From: Vibrio sinensis
GTDB lineage: Bacteria > Pseudomonadota > Gammaproteobacteria > Enterobacterales > Vibrionaceae
Direction: 5' to 3'
DNA length: 64,000 bases
Assembly (NCBI RefSeq): GCF_003605645.1
Contig: NZ_QVMU01000009.1
Coordinates: 62,001-126,000, forward strand
Below, piece after piece: positions 60,417 through 64,000 of the stretch. The translations under genes and the position numbers were made by a program. Below the pieces are notes generated by a model, which saw only the letters and a list, made by a program, of their open reading frames with translations, made no database searches and had not been told where the DNA came from. Positions within the stretch are counted from its first letter, which is position 1. Each line of letters opens with the position of its first letter.

Positions 60417-60418
60417 AA

Positions 60419-61597
60419 TTAGTTCGCCTTCTTAGCTGCTTCTTCGTCAATCTTCTCTTGAAGTTTTGCGAAGTATAGGTCTTCATCGATTGGTAGTGAA
60501 ACTTCTTCACCCAACCAGCTAGATAGGTGCATAGCATTTGTGATGCTCAATGCATTGATACCTTCAGAGCCATGAGCAACTAGTTCAGCACCATTGGTGA
60601 TAGCATCTGCAAAGTTACGCATTACATCTTTGTGTTGGATGCCCCATTGATCAGCAAATTCAAATGTCGTCTCAGTAACACGGTCACCAATGCCACCGCC
60701 CATGAACAACTGCTTCATGTCATCAAATGATAGGTTTTTGCTGATTTCTTTCTCAGATTCGTTAAGCACTTTAAGCGTAATTTTCTTGCTGCCATCAACA
60801 ACAATCTTGCCCTTGTCACCAAGAATTTCAAAGCGGTCAGTACCCATAAGGTCGTGAACACAAGTGATGAATGAACCTGTTGCGCCGTTCGCGTATTCAA
60901 CAAGTGCAGTTACATCATCTTCTACCGCGATGTTACGTTGACTTCCGTAAGATGCTTTCGCTAGTACTTTGGTAGGCATACCACATAGCCACTGCCACAA
61001 ATCGATTTGGTGTGGTGCTTGGTTAATAAGAACGCCGCCGCCCTCGCCACCCCAAGTTGCACGCCATTCGCTCATTTGGTAGTAACCTTCTGGACGCCAC
61101 CAAGTCGTGATCATCCAGTTAGTGCGACGGATTTCACCGATAACACCTGAATCCATGATCTCTTTAAGTTTGATGTAAAGAGGGTTCATACGTTGGTTGA
61201 ACATCATTGCAAACTTAAGCTCAGGCTTAGTAGCAGCAAATTCATTCATTTCTTTAACTTGTTTGGTGTAAACACCTGCTGGTTTGTCGCAAAGAACGTG
61301 AAGATCGCGCTTCATTGCTTCGATTGACATTTCAGGGTGCAGGTAGTGAGGTACGACTACAAGAACAGCATCAACTAGACCACTGTCCATCATTTCGATG
61401 TAATCAGTGAAAAAAGGAACATTAGGAATATTTTCTTCAGCCCATGTTTTACGCTCAAGGCTAATATCACATACCGCGCCTAATTCCATGCCCTCAACAG
61501 TGCCGATGTCATTACCCATTAGCTTACCGTGAGCGACAACAGAAGAATACATCGAACCTTGTTGCCCAATTCCAATAATACCTATGCGAACAGTCAT
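60419..61597 (-). CDS. Gfo/Idh/MocA-family oxidoreductase (module 1)
   Basis: 392 aa. Dinucleotide motif 'IGIIGIGQQGSMYSS', 'LCDKPAGVYT' (DKP in place of EKP), catalytic segment 'NQAPHQIDLWQWLCG'. It is longer than the module 2 enzyme by a C-terminal helical extension. Probable NAD(P)-dependent sugar or glycoside dehydrogenase. ATG 61597 with GAGGTATAT. First gene of the two-module set, with a 318-bp upstream region. Confidence 0.9.
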   Translation of the reverse strand: MTVRIGIIGIGQQGSMYSSVVAHGKLMGNDIGTVEGMELGAVCDISLERKTWAEENIPNVPFFTDYIEMMDSGLVDAVLVVVPHYLHPEMSIEAMKRDLHVLCDKPAGVYTKQVKEMNEFAATKPELKFAMMFNQRMNPLYIKLKEIMDSGVIGEIRRTNWMITTWWRPEGYYQMSEWRATWGGEGGGVLINQAPHQIDLWQWLCGMPTKVLAKASYGSQRNIAVEDDVTALVEYANGATGSFITCVHDLMGTDRFEILGDKGKIVVDGSKKITLKVLNESEKEISKNLSFDDMKQLFMGGGIGDRVTETTFEFADQWGIQHKDVMRNFADAITNGAELVAHGSEGINALSITNAMHLSSWLGEEVSLPIDEDLYFAKLQEKIDEEAAKKAN

Positions 61598-61699
61598 ATA
61601 TACCTCAGTAATTTATTTTGATATTTTATAATTAAATTTATAAAACAGATGGTAATTCAATTATTATTATTAAACAGTGAAGTTAATCACTATTTTATC

Positions 61700-61745
61700 A
61701 ATTATGAGACGTTGTTTTAAAATATAAATACAACATCTCATAATT
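61700..61745. other. 16-bp-arm inverted repeat
   Basis: AATTATGAGACGTTGT (61700-61715) and ACAACATCTCATAATT (61730-61745) pair with one G-U or mismatch, 14-nt loop. No U-tract on the minus strand. Confidence 0.65.
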
Positions 61746-61768
61746 GGGGTTTTAAATTGTCCGTTGAA

Positions 61769-61780
61769 TGCATTAATGCA
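61769..61780. promoter_or_regulatory. Perfect 12-bp palindrome
   Basis: TGCATTAATGCA, flanked more distantly by AATTGTC / GACAATT (61755-61761, 61781-61787). Operator-like; regulator unknown. Confidence 0.4.
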
Positions 61781-61915
61781 GACAATTTTTATTTTATCGA
61801 TTTTTTATCTTTAAATAAAATGGATATTTTAAGTTTAAAAAGTGTTTTTGGTTACTGCTTTGTAAAAAAATGGAAACTAATTACATTAAGTTAAACTAAT
61901 GCCCATTTTATGTTA

Positions 61916-63244
61916 TTACATCAGGTTAAATGTGTACTTAATATCCAAGTTAATATCGTAGTAATCAAGATCTTCATTAACAACGCCTGTGCGTTTTTCC
62001 ATAGCTTTGTTAACAATTAACTGAGTAGATACGCCTTTCAGGCTACCTTGTGTAAACTTGTGCTGGATAACTAAGTTTGCACCAACACCATCAACTTCAG
62101 TTGTTTCGTGATAATTTAGGTCGCCGTCGGTCTTAACTAGAGATAGCATAGCCATCCAGTTTTCATTGAAGCTGTAACCTGCGCCAGTCGAGAACGATGT
62201 GGTATTTTGGTAGTTGCGAGAGATTGACATATCGAACGGGAAACCGATATCAGTGTCGATACCGCCTGCATCTATACGAGAACCAACTTGACCAAAACCA
62301 GCATTAGCAAACATTTTTCCTTTTGCGTAGGTAATTTGACCAGAAACTACATAAGTAGAATCGTCCTTACCTGTCGGTTGAGCGTCTTTGGTATATCCTA
62401 ATAGACTACCGTAGAACGCACGACCATCGAGCTTAATAAAGGATTTGTCATCATTTACCCACGCGTAATCGGTATTCATTTGTGCCTGAACAGAAACATC
62501 ACCTTGATAGCTCATACCAAGACCAAAGTGTTTCATCGGATCGTCATACACGTATGCAGAAAAGTATCTCTCGCTTTTATCACCGTTAGCAACACTTTCA
62601 TCAACCATTTCAGTGTAGTAACCACCACCGAACTTGTTAGTAATCGCACCATAGAAGTGTGAATTCTCAGTTGGTGAATAACGAAGCATCGCACCTTCAC
62701 GCATGTAAGGCATGGTACGAATTGAACTGTACTCTAATAGTGGCACTGCATGATCGATAGTACCGTGTCCCATATCAACACCAAAGCGACCCAATTTCAA
62801 CTCAACGTTATCTGTTGGTTTGAAGTTCAAAGAACCTCCAAACAATGCGAACGATTCAGCACTGCCGCTACTTTCATCTAAGTAAAAACGACTAGTTGCG
62901 CTAGATGGTGACCATAGTTTCTGCACTGTATATCCGAATGCTTGTACATCTAACCATGAAAGTAAATTATCAGTTTCGTAGTCAAGCATCGCGCCTTGCA
63001 CCCATGCTTTAACATTTCCAGATTTGCAGTCGCGATCAATTGGCGTGGTATTTGGGTTGCCATTTTTGTCATAATCACCATCACCACAAGCACTAGGGCG
63101 ATCCGCTATACGTAATTCGTTATGTAGTTTTAGTTTCAAAGATTGATCAAATTCATTGACAGATTCAGAAGCAATAGCGCTATTTGATAACGCAAGGGCA
63201 ATAGCTGTTGCTAATATTCCTTTAGTAGTAATGATGCTTTTCAA
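61916..63244 (-). CDS. Outer-membrane porin (OprD-like)
   Basis: 442 aa: signal peptide ending ASA/IAS (~25), then long alternating beta-strands. Features: an acidic external loop with two Cys near the N-terminus (CGDGDYDKNGNPN, RDCKSG), 'VELKLGRFGVDMGHG', 'RTMPYMREGAMLRYSP', 'GAGYSFNENWMAMLS' and a C-terminal 'YYDINLDIKYTFNLM'. It resembles OprD-type 18-strand porins for sugar acids or carboxylates. The only available start is TTG 63244, with AAAGG upstream. It lies between the GPH carrier and the oxidoreductase set, same strand. Confidence 0.72.
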   Translation of the reverse strand: MKSIITTKGILATAIALALSNSAIASESVNEFDQSLKLKLHNELRIADRPSACGDGDYDKNGNPNTTPIDRDCKSGNVKAWVQGAMLDYETDNLLSWLDVQAFGYTVQKLWSPSSATSRFYLDESSGSAESFALFGGSLNFKPTDNVELKLGRFGVDMGHGTIDHAVPLLEYSSIRTMPYMREGAMLRYSPTENSHFYGAITNKFGGGYYTEMVDESVANGDKSERYFSAYVYDDPMKHFGLGMSYQGDVSVQAQMNTDYAWVNDDKSFIKLDGRAFYGSLLGYTKDAQPTGKDDSTYVVSGQITYAKGKMFANAGFGQVGSRIDAGGIDTDIGFPFDMSISRNYQNTTSFSTGAGYSFNENWMAMLSLVKTDGDLNYHETTEVDGVGANLVIQHKFTQGSLKGVSTQLIVNKAMEKRTGVVNEDLDYYDINLDIKYTFNLM

Positions 63245-63398
63245 TTTTATTAACCTTTTGTTTATTTCTAATTAATAGGGGGTTGGTTTTAATTAGTGTT
63301 TAGCAGCCAAACTCGACCGCTAAACAGGTCACGATTATTGTTTTATAATTATTTTGATTATTTTTATTGTTGAGCTTTTATTATTCAGATTATTTAAA

Positions 63399-64000
63399 TT
63401 AGCCTTTGTCACCTAATTTCATCATTGCTTGGTTATGTTTAACCATTTCTTCACGTTTTTCAGGAGTTAGGTTCCAAATGAACTTGAAGATTAACCACAT
63501 CAAACCTGCTGCAACTGCTGGCATCAAGAACACGATAGCGTGTAAACCTTGTTGCGTTTCAAGCGTTTGCGTCGCTAGAGTAGCGTTGTAACCTACTAGA
63601 GTCACACCAACACCACCAACTAGGCCAGCTAGAGCACCTGCTAGTTTACGAGACAGAGAGTAAGCAGAGTAGATAACACCAGCTTCACGCTTACCTGTTT
63701 TGTAATGGTTGTATTCGATACAGTCAGCAACTAATGCCCACATAACACCGACACTGAACATGCTGAACACTTTTTCTATACAGTAGAACGTTAGATATTG
63801 CATTGGTGTAGATACTAAGAAGTAACCAGCTGTACAGAAAACTAGAGAACCAGCACAACACCATAGAATAAGCAGACGGTTACCGAACTTATCAACGAGC
63901 TTAGGGCTGAATTTCATAATCAATGCCATTACTGTTAAGTCAATAAAACCAGTGTAAGCAAGGATTTCCATCGCGTTATCTAGGTTACTACGGATGTAGA
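63399..64000 (-). CDS. GPH/MFS-type sugar cation symporter (5' truncated at window edge)
   Basis: The frame is open to base 64000, so only the C-terminal ~200 residues are present. 'ADCIEYNHYKTGKREAGVIYSAYSLSRKLAGALAGL' carries the glycoside-pentoside-hexuronide (GPH) signature (D-x-x-E/D-Y-x-x-x-KTGKR, then a conserved Lys helix). About five TM helices remain. The family imports glycosides, pentoses or hexuronates with Na+ or H+. It probably brings in the substrate for the downstream oxidoreductase/isomerase set. Confidence 0.85.
   Translation of the reverse strand, partial: YIRSNLDNAMEILAYTGFIDLTVMALIMKFSPKLVDKFGNRLLILWCCAGSLVFCTAGYFLVSTPMQYLTFYCIEKVFSMFSVGVMWALVADCIEYNHYKTGKREAGVIYSAYSLSRKLAGALAGLVGGVGVTLVGYNATLATQTLETQQGLHAIVFLMPAVAAGLMWLIFKFIWNLTPEKREEMVKHNQAMMKLGDKG

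Larger units (their letters stand above)
61598..61915. other. Intergenic region upstream of the oxidoreductase/isomerase set
   Basis: 318 bp, strongly AT-rich. It contains a 16-bp-arm inverted repeat (61700-61745) and a perfect 12-bp palindrome (61769-61780), both candidates for control of the downstream set or for the end of the outer-membrane channel transcript. Confidence 0.55.

Noticed and set aside
41033..63971. Genomic island signatures (integrase, tRNA target, direct att repeats) for the catabolic right half
   Set aside because: No integrase, transposase, tRNA gene or flanking direct repeat was found; the lower GC of parts of the region alone is not enough.

Overview
The window reads as a chromosomal segment of a Vibrio-like marine gammaproteobacterium. 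The evidence is moderate GC, protein families that I associate with Vibrionaceae (DUF3541-like and DUF2850-like proteins, a VCA0849-type type I secretion target adhesin) and close relatedness of housekeeping proteins (AroG, PpnP, YnaI-type channel, UxuA/UxuR) to enterobacterial homologues. No rRNA, tRNA, CRISPR array, integrase or intact insertion sequence was recognised. All family assignments come from reading the sequence; no database search was run.

Layout. 1-7.8 kb: mixed genes (end of an AlkB-type dioxygenase, DUF3541-like protein, a small DUF4177/YidD/TM2 operon, a membrane diguanylate cyclase, PpnP, a DUF2850-like protein, an MscS-type channel, a TetR regulator with two operator-like dyads). 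7.9-21.4 kb: one 13.6-kb gene for a LapA-like giant adhesin (4521 aa) with an N-terminal retention module, about twelve ~150-residue T1SS-143-type repeats, cadherin-like modules and RTX nonapeptides. It is divergent from a CSS-type EAL phosphodiesterase at 21.8 kb, and a 16-bp motif in their shared upstream region recurs upstream of the diguanylate cyclase at 2.8 kb. 23.5-26.6 kb: aldo/keto reductase, AroG with a perfect TyrR box, and a VanZ-like protein.

26.7-34.7 kb: a complete caa3-type cytochrome c oxidase cluster on the minus strand (subunit II with a fused cytochrome c domain, subunit I, CtaG/Cox11, subunit III, SURF1, a thioredoxin-like protein with a Sco-like CxxxC, CtaA, CyoE/CtaB), interrupted by one inverted DUF2909 gene. 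35-41 kb: a phosphohexomutase with a Fur-box-like sequence upstream, GNAT, LysE-type exporter, AzlC/AzlD, a lipoprotein and an FAH-family hydrolase.

41-64 kb is catabolic and accessory. A GntR regulator is divergent from a FAD-oxidoreductase / enolase-superfamily / BCCT-transporter set, with a porin gene next to it. After an EptA-like lipid A phosphoethanolamine transferase and an MFS carrier comes a hexuronate-type region: mannonate dehydratase UxuA, two tandem UxuR/ExuR-like regulators (one preceded by a double UxuR-type operator), a MATE exporter, two outer-membrane channels, two paired [Gfo/Idh/MocA oxidoreductase + TIM-barrel sugar isomerase] modules, and the start of a GPH-family sugar carrier that runs off the right edge. 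The paired modules resemble the logic of the E. coli ycjQRS keto-glycoside pathway. Together with UxuA they suggest import and oxidation/epimerisation of a hexuronate- or glycoside-like compound whose identity the sequence does not reveal.
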